NCBI GenBank assembly: GCA_964035545.1
Contig: OZ037765.1
Span: 15,246,698 to 15,310,697 of the forward strand
From: Bugula neritina
Taxonomy: Eukaryota; Bryozoa; Gymnolaemata; Cheilostomatida; Bugulidae
Direction of reading: 5' to 3'
DNA: 64,000 nucleotides
In this document: positions 31,945-44,900 of the stretch, piece after piece
Layout: the number at the start of each line of letters is the position of its first letter
Numbering within the stretch: position 1 is the stretch's first letter
Made by a program: the position numbers and the translations under genes
The notes under the pieces: model-generated
Databases searched by the model: none
What the model saw: the letters and a program-made list of their open reading frames with translations, nothing else
Told to the model about the DNA's origin: nothing

Positions 31945-34900
31945 ACTGAAATATAATGCAAGTTACTACAACATACTGAATTACACTGCAACATACTGAA
32001 ATACACTGTAAAATACTGAAATACACCGCAACATACTGCAACATACTGAAATACACCGTAACCAACTGGAATATGCTGTAGCACACTGAAATACACTGCA
32101 ACATACTGAAATACACTGTAAAATACTGAAATACACTGCAACATACAGCAACATACTGAAATACACTGTAACCTACTGAAATACACTGGAACATACTACA
32201 ACATACTGAAATACACAGTAACATTATGAATTACACTGCAACACATTGAAAAATAACTGCAACATACCGAAATATTTGGTAAACTACTGAAAGATACTGT
32301 AACACATTGAAAAAAACTGCAACGTACTGAAATATACTGTAGCACACTGAAATATACTGCAACATACTGAGATATAATGCAAGTTACTACAACATACTGA
32401 AATACACTGTGACATACTGAGATACACTGCAACAGCTTGAAATATACTGCAACACACTGAAAGATACGGCAACATACTGAAGTATACTGCGACACATTGA
32501 AATATACTGCAGCATACTGAAATACTCTGTAGCATACTGAAATATACTGTAACACACTGAAACATACTGCAACATACTGAAATACATTGTAACATACTGA
32601 AATATACTGCAACATACTGAAATACACTGTAACATACTGAAATATACTGCAACATACTGCAACATACCGAAATACACTGTAACATACTGAAATACACTGC
32701 AACATACTGCAACATACTGAAATACACTGGAACATATTGAAACACACTACAACACATTGAAATATACTGCAACACACTGAAACATACAGCAATATACCAA
32801 AATATACTGCGACACATTGACATATACTGCAACATAGTTAAATATAATGCAAGATACTGCAATATTCTGAAATACACTGTGACATACTGAAATACACTGC
32901 AACATACTGCAACATACTGCAACATACTGCAACATACTGAAATACACTGTAAAATATTGAAGTGCACTGCAACACATTGAAATATACTGCAACACACTGA
33001 AAGATACGGCAACATACTGAAATATACTGCGACACATTGAAATATACTGCAGAATACTGAAATATGCTGTAGCATACTGAAATATACTGTAACACACTGA
33101 AATATACTGCAACACACTGCAACAACCTGAAATACACTGTGACATACTGAAATACACTGCAACTTATTACAACATATTGAAATACACTGCAACACAATAA
33201 AATATACTGCAACACACTGAAACATACGGCAACATATTGAAATATACTGCAACACATTGAAATATACCGCAACATACTGAAATATGCTGTAGCACACTGA
33301 AATACACTTCAACCAACTGCAACATACTGAAATACACTGGAACATATTGAAATACACTACAACACATTGAAATATACTGCAACACACTGAAACATACAGC
33401 AACATACTGAAATATACTGCGACACATTGAGATATACTGCAACATAGTTCACTATAATGCAAGATAATGCAACATACTGAAATACACTGCAACACATTGA
33501 AATAAACCGCAACATACCTAAATATACGGTAACATACTGAAATATACTGTAACACATTGAAAAACATTGTAACATACTGAAACATACTGAAATATGCTGT
33601 AGCACACTGAAATACACCGCAATTCACTGAAAAATAGTGTAATATACGGAAATGTACCGTAACATACTGAAATATACTGTAACAGACTGAAATGTACTGT
33701 AACACACTGAAATATACTGCAACATGCTGAAATACACTCTGACATACTGAAATACACTGCGACACATTGAAATAAACCGCAACATACCTAAATATACGGT
33801 AACATACTGAAATATACTGTAACACATTGAAAAACATTGTAACATACTGAAACATACTGAAATATGCTGTAGCACACTGAAATACACCGCAATTCACTGA
33901 AAAATAGTGTAATATACGGAAATGTACCGAAACATACTGAAATAAACTGTAACAGACTGAAATGTACTGTAACACACTGAAATATACTGCAACATGCTGA
34001 AATACACTGTAACATACTGAAATAAACTGCAAAATACTGCAACATACCAAAATACACTGTAACAAACTGAAATACACTCCAACATACTACAACATACTGA
34101 AATATACTGTAACATATTGAAATACATCGCAACACATTGAAATATACTGCAACATACCGAAATATATGGTAAACTACTGAAATATACTGTAACACATTGA
34201 AACCTACCGCAAAATACTAAAATACACTGCAACACATTGAAGTATACTGTAATATATAGAAATGTACTGTAAAATACTTAAACATACGACAACATACTAA
34301 AAAATATACTGCAACATACTGAATTACACTGCAATATACTGAAATATACTTCAACATACTGAAACATACCTAAAATTATTGAAAAATACTGAAATACAGT
34401 GTAGGATATTGAAATACACTGCAACAATTTTGAATATACAGCAACATACCGAATTATATGGTCACCTACTGAAATATGTTGCAAACTACTGAAATACACT
34501 GCAACATACTGCAACATAATGAAATATACTGTAACACACTGGAATAGACTGCAAAATACTGAAATATACTGTAACATACTGAAACATACTGCAACATACC
34601 GAAATATACTGCGACACATTGAAATATACTGCAACACATTGAAATATACTGCAACACACTGAAACATACGGCAACATATTGAAATATACTGCATCACATT
34701 GAAATATACCGCAACATACTGCAACATACTGCAACATACTAAAATGCACTGTAAAATATTGAAGTGCACTGCAACACATTGATATATACTGCAACACACT
34801 GATATATACAGCAACATACTGAAATATACTGCGACACATTGAGATATACTGCAACATAGTTCACTGTAATGCAAGATACTGCAACATTCTGAAATACACT

Positions 34901-37900
34901 GTGACATACTGAAATACACTGCAACATACTGCAACATACTGCAACATACTGCAACATACTGAAATACACTGTCACATATTGAAGTACACTGCAACACATT
35001 GAAATATACTGCAACACACTGAAACATACGGCAACATACTGAAATATACTGCAACGCATTGAAATATACTGCAACATACTGAAATATGCTGTAGTATACT
35101 GAAATACACTGCAACATATTGTAGTACACTGTAATATACAGAAATGTACTGCAACATACTGAAACATATGTCAACATACTGAAATGTACTGCAACATGCT
35201 GAAATATATTGCAACATACTGAAATACACTGTAACAAACCCAATTACACTGCAACAAACTGCAACATACTGAATTACGCTGTAACATATTGAAATACGCT
35301 CTAACACATTGAAAGAAACTGCAACATACCTAAATATACGATAATATACTGAAATATACTGTAACACATTGAAAAACATTGCAACATACTGAAACATGCT
35401 GTAGCACACTGAAATACACTGCAACATACTGAAATACACTGTAAAATACTGAAATACACTGCAACATACTGCAACATACTGAAATACACTGTAACCTAGT
35501 GAAATACACTGCAACATACTACAACATACTGAAATACACTGTAACATTATGAACTACACTGCAACACATTAAAAAATACTGCAACATACCGAAATATATG
35601 GTAAACTACTGAAATATACTGTAACACATTTAAAAAAACTGCATCATACTAAAATATACTGTAACACACTGAAATATACTGCAAAACACTGAAATACATT
35701 GTAACATACTGAAATACACTGTAACATACTGAAATATACTGCAACACACTGCAACATGCTGAAATACGCTGTAACATACTGAAATGCACTGCAACATACT
35801 ACAACATATTGAAATACACTGCAACACATTGAAATATACTGCAACACACTGAAACATACGGCAGCATATTGAAATATACTGCAACACATTGAAATATACC
35901 GCAACATACTGAAATATGCTGTAGCACACTGAAATACACTGCAACCCACTATAATATAGTGTAATATACAGAAATGTACTGTAACATAGTGAAATATACT
36001 GTAACATACTGAAAGATACTGCAACATACTGAAGTACACTGCAACATACTGCAACATACTGAAATACACTGGAACATATTGAAATACACTACAACACATT
36101 GCAATATACTGCAACACACTGAAACGTACGGCAACATACTGAAATATACTGCGACACATTGAGATATACTGCAACATAGTTAAATATAATGCAAGATACT
36201 GCGACATACTGAAATACACTGTGACATACTGAAATACCCTGCAACATACTGCAACATACTGGAATACACTGCAACACATTGAAATAAACCGCAACATACC
36301 TAAATATACGGTAATATACTGAAATATACTGTAACACATCAAAAAACATTGCAACATACTGCAACATACTGAATTACGCTGTAACATTTTGAAATACACT
36401 ACAACGCATTGCAATATACTGCAACACACTGAAACGTACGGCAACATACTGAAATATACTGCGACACATTGAGATATACTGCAACATAGTTAAATATAAT
36501 GCAAGATACTGCGACATACTGAAATACACTGTGACATACTGAAATACACTGCAACATACTACAACACATTGAAATACACTGCAACACATTGAAATAAACC
36601 GCAACATACCTAAATATACGATAATATACTGAAATATACTGTAACACATTGAAAAACATTGCAACTTACTGAAACATGCTGTAGCACACTGAAATACACT
36701 GCAACATACTGAAATACACTGTAAAATACTGAAATACACTGCAACATGCTGAAATACACTGTAACCTACTGAAATATGCTGTAGCACACTGAAATATACT
36801 GCAACATACTGAAATATAATGCAAGTTACTACAACATACTGAAATACACTGTGACATACTGAGATACACTGCAACATATGGCAACATACTGCAACATACT
36901 GAAATACACTGTAACATATTGAATATCACTGCAACACCTTGAAATATACTGCAACACACTGAAAGATACGGCAACATACTGAAATATACTGCGACACATT
37001 GAAATATACTGCAGCATACTGAAATATGCTGTAGTATACTGAAATATACTGTAACACACTGTAATATACTGCAACATACTGCAACATACTGACATACATA
37101 GAACATACTGAAATACACTGCAACATATTACAACATACTGAAACACACTGTAACCTACTAAAATATGCTGTAGCACACTGAAATATACTGCAACATACTG
37201 AGATATAATGCAAGTTACTACAACATACTGAAATACAATGTGACATACTGAGATACACTGCAACAGCTTGAAATATACTGCAACACACTGAAAGATACGG
37301 CAACATACTGAAGTATACTGCGACACATTGAAATATACTGCAGCATACTGAAATACTCTGTAGCATACTGAAATATACTGTAACACACTGAAATATACTG
37401 CAACATACTGAAAAACATTGTAACATACTGAAATATACTGCAACATACTGAAATACACCGTAACATACTGAAATATACTGCAACATACTGCAACATACCG
37501 AAATACATTGTAACATACTGAAATACACTGCAACATACTGCAACATACTGAAATACACTGGAACATATTGAAACACACTACAACACATTGAAATATACTG
37601 CAACACACTGAAACATACAGCAATATACCAAAATATACTGCGACACATTGACATATACTGCAACATAGTTAAATATAATGCAAGATACTGCAGTATTCTG
37701 AAATACACTGCAACACACTGCAACATACTGCAACATACTGCAACATACTGAAATACACTGTAAAATATTGAAGTGCACTGCAACACATTGAAATATACTG
37801 CAACACACTGAAATATACGGCAACATACTGAAATATACTGCAACACATTGAAATATACTGCAACATAGTCAAATATAATGCAAGATACTGTAACATTCTG

Positions 37901-38026
37901 AAATACACTGTGACATACTGAAATACACTGCAACATACTGCTACATACTGCAACATACTGCAACATATTGAAATACCCTGTCACATATTGAAGTACACTG
38001 CAACACATTGAAATATACTGCAACAC
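31945..38026. repeat. 6,082-bp HOR unit, copy 3
   Basis: This is the direct tandem neighbour of copy 2, with every landmark displaced by exactly 6,082 bp (aattttgaat at 34426, gacatacatagaac at 37091). The join at 31,944/31,945 runs from ordinary satellite straight into aatgcaagttactac without foreign bases. That is as expected for unequal exchange within the array. Confidence 0.9.
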
Positions 38027-38546
38027 ACTGAAACATACGGCAACATACTGAAGTATACTGCAACACATTGAAATATACTGCAACATACTGAAATATGCTG
38101 TAGTATACTAAAATACACTGCAACACAGTGAAGTATACTGTAAAATACAGAAATATACTGTAACATACTGAAACATATGTCAGAATACTGAAATGTACTG
38201 CAACATGCTGAAATATATTGCAACATACTGAATAACACTGTACCATACTCAATTACACTGCAACAAACTGCAACATACTGAACTACGCTGTAACATATTG
38301 AAATACGCTCCAACACATTGAAAGAAACTGCAACATACCTAAATATACGATAATATACTGAAATATACTGTAACACATTAAAAAACATTGCAACATACTG
38401 AAACATGCTGTAGCACACTGAAATACACTGCAACATACTGAAATACACTGTAAAATACTGAAATACACCGCAACATACTGCAACATACTGAAATACACCG
38501 TAACCAACTGGAATATGCTGTAGCACACTGAAATATACTGCAACAT
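38027..38546. repeat. 520-bp satellite spacer between HOR copies
   Basis: Copy 3 ends here but the next 6.1-kb-type copy begins 520 bp later (offset 6,602 instead of 6,082). The spacer is normal satellite resembling sequence at 11.3-11.8 kb, so it is a piece of another HOR variant rather than foreign DNA. Confidence 0.75.
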
Positions 38547-41500
38547 ACTGAAATATAATGCAAGTTACTACAACATACTGAATTATACTGCAACATACTG
38601 AAATACACTGTAAAATACTGAAATACACCGCAACATACTGCAACATACTGAAATACACCGTAACCAACTGGAATATGCTGTAGCACACTGAAATACACTG
38701 CAACATACTGAAATACACTGTAAAATACTGAAATACACTGCAACATACAGCAACATACTGAAATACACTTTAACCTACTGAAATACACTGCAACATACTA
38801 CAACATACTGAAATACACAGTAACATTATGAATTACACTGCAACACATTGAAAAATAACTGCAACATACCGAAATATATGGTAAACTACTGAAAGATACT
38901 GTAACACATTGAAAAAAACTGCAACATACTGAAATATACTGTAGCACACTGAAATATACTGCAACATACTGAGATATAATGCAAGTTACTACAACATACT
39001 GAAATACACTGTGACATACTGAGATACACTGCAACAGCTTGAAATATACTTCAACACACTGAAAGATACGGCAACATACTGAAGTATACTGCGACACATT
39101 GAAATATACTGCAGCATACTGAAATACTCTGTAGCATACTGAAATATACTGTAACACACTGAAATATACTGCAACATACTGAAATACATTGTAACATACT
39201 GAAATATACTGCAACATACTGAAATACACTGTAACATACTGAAATATACTGCAACATACTGCAACATACCGAAATACACTGTAACATACTGAAATACACT
39301 GCAACATACTGCAACATACTGAAATACACTGGAACATATTGAAACACACTACAACACATTGAAATATACTGCAACACACTGAAACATACAGCAATATACC
39401 AAAATATACTGCGACACATTGACATATACTGCAACATAGTTAAATATAATGCAAGATACTGCAATATTCTGAAATACACTGTGACATACTGAAATACACT
39501 GCAACATACTGCAACATACTGCAACATACTGCAACATACTGCAACATACTGAAAGACACTGTAAAATATTGAAGTGCACTGCAACACATTGAAATATACT
39601 GCAACACACTAAAAGATACGGCAACATACTGAAATATACTGCGACACATTGAAATATACTGCAGAATACTGAAATATGCTGTAGCATACTGAAATATACT
39701 GTAACACACTGAAATATACTGCAACACACTGCAACATACTGAAATACACTGTGACATACTGAAATACACTGCAACTTATTACAACATATTGAAATACACT
39801 GCAACACAATAAAATATACTGCAACACACTGAAACATACGGCAACATATTGAAATATACTGCAACACATTGAAATATACCGCAACATACTGAAATATGCT
39901 GTAGCACACTGAAATACACTTCAACCAACTGCAACATACTGAAATACACTGGAACATATTGAAATACACTACAACACATTGAAATATACTGCAACACACT
40001 GAAATATACTGTAACACATTGAAAAACATTGTAACATACTGAAACATACTGAAATATGCTGTAGCACACTGAAATACACCGCAATTCACTGAAAAATAGT
40101 GTAATATACGGAAATGTACCGTAACATACTGAAATATACTGTAACAGACTGAAATGTACTGTAACACACTGAAATATACTGCAACATGCTGAAATACACT
40201 CTGACATACTGAAATACACTGCGACACATTGAAATAAACCGCAACATACCTAAATATACGGTAACATACTGAAATATACTGTAACACATTGAAAAACATT
40301 GTAACATACTGAAACATACTGAAATATGCTGTAGCACACTGAAATACACCGCAATTCACTGAAAAATAGTGTAATATACGGAAATGTACCGAAACATACT
40401 GAAATAAACTGTAACAGACTGAAATGTACTGTAACACACTGAAATATACTGCAACATGCTGAAATACACTGTAACATACTGAAATAAACTGCAAAATACT
40501 GCAACATACCAAAATACACTGTAACAAACTGAAATACACTCCAACATACTACAACATACTGAAATATACTGTAACATATTGAAATACATCGCAACACATT
40601 GAAATATACTGCAACATACCGAAATATATGGTAAACTACTGAAATATACTGTAACACATTGAAACCTACCGCAAAATACTAAAATACACGGCAACACATT
40701 GAAGTATACTGTAATATATAGAAATGTACTGTAAAATACTTAAACATACGACAACATACTAAAAAATATACTGCGACATACTGAATTACACTGCAATATA
40801 CTGAAATATACTTCAACATACTGAAACATACCTAAAATTACCGAAATATACTGAAATACAGTGTAGGATATTGAAATACACTGCAACAATTTTGAATATA
40901 CAGCAACATACCGAATTATATGGTCACCTACTGAAATATGTTGCAAACTACTGAAATACACTGCAACATACTGCAACATAATGAAATATACTGTAACACA
41001 CTGGAATAGACTGCAAAATACTGAAATATACTGTAACATACTGAAACATACTGCAACATACCGAAATATACTGCGACACATTGAAATATACTGCAACACA
41101 TTGAAATATACTGCAACACACTGAAACATACGGCAACATATTGAAATAAACTGCAACACATTGAAATATACCGCAACATACTGCAACATACTGCAACATA
41201 CTAAAATGCACTGTAAAATATTGAAGTGCACTGCAACACATTGATATATACTGCAACACACTGATATATACAGCAACATACTGAAATATACGGCGACACA
41301 TTGAGATATACTGCAACATAGTTCACTATAATGCAAGATACTGCAACATTCTGAAATACACTGTGACATACTGAAATACACTGCAACATACTGCAACATA
41401 CTGCAACATACTGCAACATACTGAAATACACTGTCACATATTGAAGTACACTGCAACACATTGAAATATACTGCAACACACTGAAACATACGGCAACATA

Positions 41501-42002
41501 CTGAAATATACTGCAACGCATTGAAATATACTGCAACATACTGAAATATGCTGTAGTATACTGAAATACACTGCAACATATTGTAGTACACTGTAATATA
41601 CAGAAATGTACTGCAACATACTGAAACATATGTCAACATACTGAAATGTACTGCAACATGCTGAAATATATTGCAACATACTGAAATACACTGTAACAAA
41701 CCCAATTACACTGCAACAAACTGCAACATACTGAATTACGCTGTAACATATTGAAATACGCTCTAACACGTTGAAAGAAACTGCAACATACCTAAATATA
41801 CGATAATATACTGAAATATACTGTAACACATTGAAAAACATTGCAACATACTGAAACATGCTGTAGCACACTGAAATACACTGCAACATACTGAAATACA
41901 CTGTAAAATACTGAAATACACTGCAACATACTGCAACATACTGAAATACACTGTAACCTAGTGAAATACACTGCAACATACTACAACATACTGAAATACA
42001 CT
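38547..42002. repeat. 6.1-kb HOR unit, truncated copy 4
   Basis: This is collinear with 31,945 onward at offset 6,602, then at 6,462 after a 140-bp loss near 40.0 kb. The match ends near 42,003. The equivalent position in copy 3 (about 35,541) continues with gtaacattatg, whereas here gcaacatactg follows. Only about the first 3.6 kb of the unit is present. The aattttgaat landmark is at 40888. Confidence 0.85.
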
Positions 42003-42346
42003 GCAACATACTGAAATACACTGTAAAATACTGAAATACACTGAAACATACTGCAACATACTGAAATATAGTGCAACATATCGAAGTATATTGTAATATA
42101 CAGACGTGTATTGTAACATACTGAAACATACTGAAAGCTACTGGAATATACTTCAACATACTGAATTATACTGCAACATACCGCAACATACTGAATTACA
42201 CTGTAACATATTGAAATACACTGTAACATTATGAATTACACTGCAACACATTGAAAAATACTGCAACATACCGAAATATATGGTAAACTACTGAAATATA
42301 CTTTAACACATTGAAAAAAACTGCATCATACTGAAATAAACTCTAA
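42003..42346. repeat. Diverged satellite flank left of the transposon
   Basis: This segment contains the uncommon variants tcgaagtata at 42081 and cagacgtgta just after. I find these elsewhere only at about 60,579-60,690. Its last part (ttgaaaaaaactgcatcatac) matches segments near 2441, 20241, 29550, 35632, 53053 and 59543. In those copies it is followed by the uninterrupted repeat, so they preserve the empty insertion site. Confidence 0.8.
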
Positions 42347-42350
42347 CACA
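42345..42350. other. Left copy of candidate target-site duplication
   Basis: The bases aacaca precede gttcg at the left junction and reappear right after the right end. If the transposon begins at CACAG, only the first two bases (AA) are a true duplication and CACA belongs to the element. The array itself is full of aacaca, so the exact length cannot be decided from one insertion. Confidence 0.6.
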
Positions 42351-42520
42351 GTTCGTTTAAGGTCATACTTTTCATTTTCTGGCTCTTTGCCAGGTGCTTT
42401 ATGTTCTATATGAACAATGTTCCACTGATAGCTCGAACAGGTTGAATGTCACAGGAACAAAAAAAATATGAAAAGATAAAGAAACTTATGTTCTCCAATA
42501 TACTTTTTTATTTTTTTCAA
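42347..42520 (+). repeat. Left terminal inverted repeat
   Basis: This pairs with the right end in inverted orientation. Nineteen of the first 20 bases agree. Further in, gctttatgtt (from 42399), gatagctcgaacag (42427-42440), tgaaaagata (from 42469) and atatactttttta (from 42499) all recur in the reverse complement of the right end in the same order. Small indels separate them, including about 8 bp at ctggctct. Weaker similarity may continue to about 42580. Confidence 0.85.
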
Positions 42521-43910
42521 AAGCCAATTCATGTTTAAGTTATAGCTTGTTGAAAAACATAGTCCCCCTTCCACATTCTTTTTAATTTATACGCTCCTGA
42601 CTTGTTATTGTGTCTCAATATGCCTTGTATTTGAGTGCTTGTTAGTCTCGCTTCACTAACTTTGCCTATACTTCACAAGTGCCAGTGCTGCTGGCTCAAA
42701 AGCTAAATGTTATAAACTGTCAGCTAAAACCCAATCTTGTATTCCTAGGTTGGTTGGCCTAAATAAAACAATAGTCAAATCATGATTTTATGTTTTAAAA
42801 ATTTACTCTATTCTAACCTGCTGCCTAGCTAGTTCTATTTTTGATGTATAATTACAAAATTTGTGATACATTTTTTTGGCAACCATGTGATTTATAAAAT
42901 GCAGTAATGGTACTTATAATATTATATTATTATCATTATAATATATTATATAGTATTATGTGTGTTTTTATTATACTGCATAATATCTATTTTATTATTG
43001 TTGTTGTGCAAACAAGTGCAATTAACCTAGTTTTCAAAATGTACCTCTAAATTATCAGAATATCAGTTTAGATATTTTCATGCTTTGTAAGGTAAACCTA
43101 AAAAAAGAGGCTGTATTCCCAAAGTAAAGGGTGTTGAACTATGAACTATATTAGATTAGCCACTCTGCTACCAAGTGCATCAGTATAATATTATATGAAT
43201 AGCTCTGATGCTTTGTCTCCGGTGGCTGGCTGCGATATGATAACTTGGCCAACTTCCAAGAGTTTAAAATTGGCGCAATTATTCAAGAGGTTACATACTG
43301 CACAGAGCTAGCAGTGATAGTAACCTTGCTATCGGCTGTACTTATTACAACTGCCAGCATATAAGCTGCATTGTAGAATGCCGTTGGGGTAGGCTAGTAA
43401 AACCAAATTCTGCTCTCTAATATACCTTAGACACAATGCAGCAACATAATTGTTCGTTTCAAATTACATTGCCACCCTTACATGAGCTGTGGGCTTCATA
43501 AAGATTCATATGATTTATGCTATAGGCTAGCTATGGTGAAAAGAAAACACCATTGTCAAAGTTAACTTCAAGTATGTTGTTTTCCAGAAACTCAGTAATG
43601 TCCATTTATATCTCCCGCATACAAATACTTATGTAATAGCATACAGCTTAAGTTTTATTTTAGAGCACATCTGCAAACTCTACAATAAGAGCTTGCTTTA
43701 CCAGTCTATTTCAGACCTGTTTTTGTAGCTAGTAATACGCAAGCTACTTATTTTTAAACTTTTGGGTTATTTGTTCAAAACCATTAGCTTTGCTAGTAAC
43801 CCGAGACTATTGCAACAGTTGACTGCTATCAACATGAATTGACAGCCTAATAATTATAACCCATTTGCGCGCAAAATATTTATGTACTCATAGTTACTCA
43901 TATAGTTGGA
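42521..43910. other. Transposon interior, left part, no gene seen
   Basis: This is AT-rich unique sequence between the left inverted repeat and the tRNA-like segment. I see no open frame of 60 codons or more, no recognisable domain and no relation to the satellite. The stretch at 42915-42960 is almost pure A/T. The rest has ordinary base order without tandem structure. Confidence 0.7.
42915..42960. repeat. AT-rich low-complexity tract
   Basis: This is a run made nearly only of A and T with imperfect att/ata repeats (ataatattatattattatc and onward), about 46 bp. It is palindrome-rich and able to form short hairpins. It lies inside the transposon and resembles simple low-complexity sequence rather than a defined signal. 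Confidence 0.7.
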
Positions 43911-43924
43911 AATTTATTACCGAT

Positions 43925-43995
43925 GACTGCGTGGTCCAGAGGTTAAAGGCGTCGGCGAGAAGCTGGTTGGTCAGGGTTCAATCCTAGTATGCTGC
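43925..43995 (+). pseudogene. tRNA-Ser(AGA)-like degenerate sequence
   Basis: The layout fits a decayed tRNA. T8 and G9 are at 43932-43933. A D-arm GTC/GGC encloses a loop with the conserved GG (43941-43942) and TTAAA. An anticodon arm TCGG/CTGG surrounds the loop CGAGAAG, with AGA at the anticodon place. A T-arm CAGGG/CCTAG has loop TTCAAT. The box B-like sequence is GGTTCAATCC (43975-43984) and the box A-like one starts at 43932. Faults are G instead of T at position 33, a six-base T-loop, a T-stem mismatch, no long serine-type variable arm (only about 5 nt) and an acceptor stem that does not pair (GACTGCG against TATGCTG). It is unlikely to be a working tRNA. It may be a retroposed tRNA-derived (SINE-like) head. 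Confidence 0.55.
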
Positions 43996-43996
43996 A

Positions 43997-44005
43997 TTTT
44001 TTTTT
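43997..44005 (+). terminator. T-run, possible Pol III terminator
   Basis: Nine consecutive T residues begin two bases after the tRNA-like segment ends. RNA polymerase III stops at runs of four or more T, so the placement fits an old Pol III unit. It could also be chance in AT-rich DNA. Confidence 0.45.
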
Positions 44006-44015
44006 GTCAATTTAT

Positions 44016-44724
44016 GCAAATCCTACGCATGTATAATAAATATGGCTATAATTGTAAAGTTTTTTTTAACTTTTGTTCAACAGTAAGACAACATACATGC
44101 ATAATACTTAGCTACTGAACACTGGGCTAAACTTTAAATTGATCTTATAGAATACAATGTACTTAAAATAATCATATGTGAATTAGAGAAACTGGAAGTA
44201 CAACTGCTGCACTATAGACAGACCTTTACTGACAAGACTGCAAAGTGAAGTGATTTAGCTGAAATTAACTCTGCCAAACAAACAAAGAATTATGTTGTGC
44301 TGAGGCATTGTCAATAGATTGTAACATAGTGAGATGATTCAGCTAAGTGCTAATGTAAAACAGGGAACATTATATTGGCAGAAATCCAATAGATTGCCAA
44401 TTTGTGCGAGAGGGTACTATATGTTATTGTGATAGCGCAGAGCGGCAAACGTACTAGGAATGTTATAATTAGTCACAGGAGCGTAGCTAGAACCACCATA
44501 TGAAGAATTTAGATAATTGCAGTGAAACTTGCAAAATGGTGTATGTTTTTACCAAATTGTAAAGAGCATAAACAGAATTTCAAAAAACAAAGAAAGTATA
44601 TTAGAGAAAACATATCAAGGAATGTCAAGTTTAACTTTTAGACTTTATAAAATGAATCCCCTGTGCTACAGCAGTGGAACATGGAGGGTGTAAAATTTTA
44701 CTTATTATGCAACAACTTTCTCAG
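44016..44724. other. Transposon interior, right part, no gene seen
   Basis: This is AT-rich unique sequence from the tRNA-like segment to the right inverted repeat. There is no long open frame, tandem repeat or recognisable RNA. I found no second tRNA-like sequence and no satellite decamers in it. Confidence 0.7.
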
Positions 44725-44900
44725 AAAATTTTTTATTGAAAAATTAAAAAAGTATATGAAAGAGGAATGCAAGAGCTATCTTTTCATGTAAAATTTGTTA
44801 ATGTGAGACAAAAACTGTTCGAGCTATCCCCTGGAAACCGTTTATATATAACATAAAGCAGTGCCTGAATGTGGAAAGTAATGACCTTAAACTAACTGTG
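44725..44900 (-). repeat. Right terminal inverted repeat
   Basis: This is the reverse complement of the left end. Read inward from 44900 it gives CACAGTTAGTTTAAGGTCAT, then aggcactgctttatgtta, then gatagctcgaacag (44815-44828 on the plus strand as ctgttcgagctatc), then tgaaaagata and atatactttttta. The two ends have accumulated substitutions and short indels relative to each other. The element is therefore not a very recent product of a perfect-TIR family. Similarity may extend inward to about 44676. Confidence 0.85.

Larger units (their letters stand above)
1..42346. repeat. Satellite array, left block (10/20-bp unit)
   Basis: This is a continuous tandem array of a degenerate decamer (ACTG followed by A or C every 10 bp), mostly paired into a 20-bp unit near aacatactgaaatacactgc. 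The plus strand of the consensus is A- and C-rich (9 A, 5 C, 4 T, 2 G per 20 bp) and lacks CpG. Variation is mainly substitution (tactgt, cattga, tacggc, ctgcga, caccgc) plus gain or loss of whole decamers. No gene, RNA or unique sequence is visible in it. The array begins before base 1 and is interrupted at its right end by a transposon. The sub-blocks listed separately are higher-order repeats recognised by shared rare variants. I do not recognise the satellite as a named family. Confidence 0.98.
43911..44015 (+). repeat. tRNA-like segment bracketed by aatttat direct repeats
   Basis: aatttat occurs at 43911-43917 and again at 44009-44015, on either side of the tRNA-like sequence and its T-run. 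Short direct repeats are expected if a Pol III transcript was retroposed into the transposon. Seven AT-only bases in AT-rich DNA can match by chance, so support is weak. Confidence 0.3.
42347..44900. mobile_element. Non-autonomous TIR DNA transposon (about 2.55 kb)
   Basis: This is the only non-satellite DNA in the window. Its ends are inverted copies: the left starts CACAGTTCGTTTAAGGTCAT, and the right read in reverse complement starts CACAGTTAGTTTAAGGTCAT. The bases aacaca occur at both junctions (42345-42350 and 44901-44906). Related copies lacking the element read ctgtaacacactgaaatata, so the insertion added 2,556 bp. The target duplication is either AA, with symmetrical CACAG ends, or up to the six bases AACACA. 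CACAG ends with a 2-bp duplication would suit the CACTA/Mirage/Chapaev group, but this is only inference. No open frame of 60 codons or more and no transposase remnant is recognisable, so it presumably depends on a transposase supplied elsewhere. Confidence 0.88.

Noticed and set aside
153-42229. The many other minus-strand open frames of 60-450 codons in the left array
   Set aside because: Same compositional cause; they overlap one another in several frames and change length whenever a satellite variant creates a stop.
42917-42962. Promoter (TATA-like) in the AT tract of the transposon
   Set aside because: It is low-complexity A/T without any adjoining gene or initiator context.
43925-43995. 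Functional tRNA-Ser gene
   Set aside because: The acceptor stem does not pair, position 33 is G, the T-loop is short and the long variable arm is missing; kept only as a relic.
42347-44900. Host gene exons within the non-satellite island
   Set aside because: The ends are inverted repeats with an empty-site counterpart, and no open frame of 60 codons or more exists inside, so a transposon explains the island.
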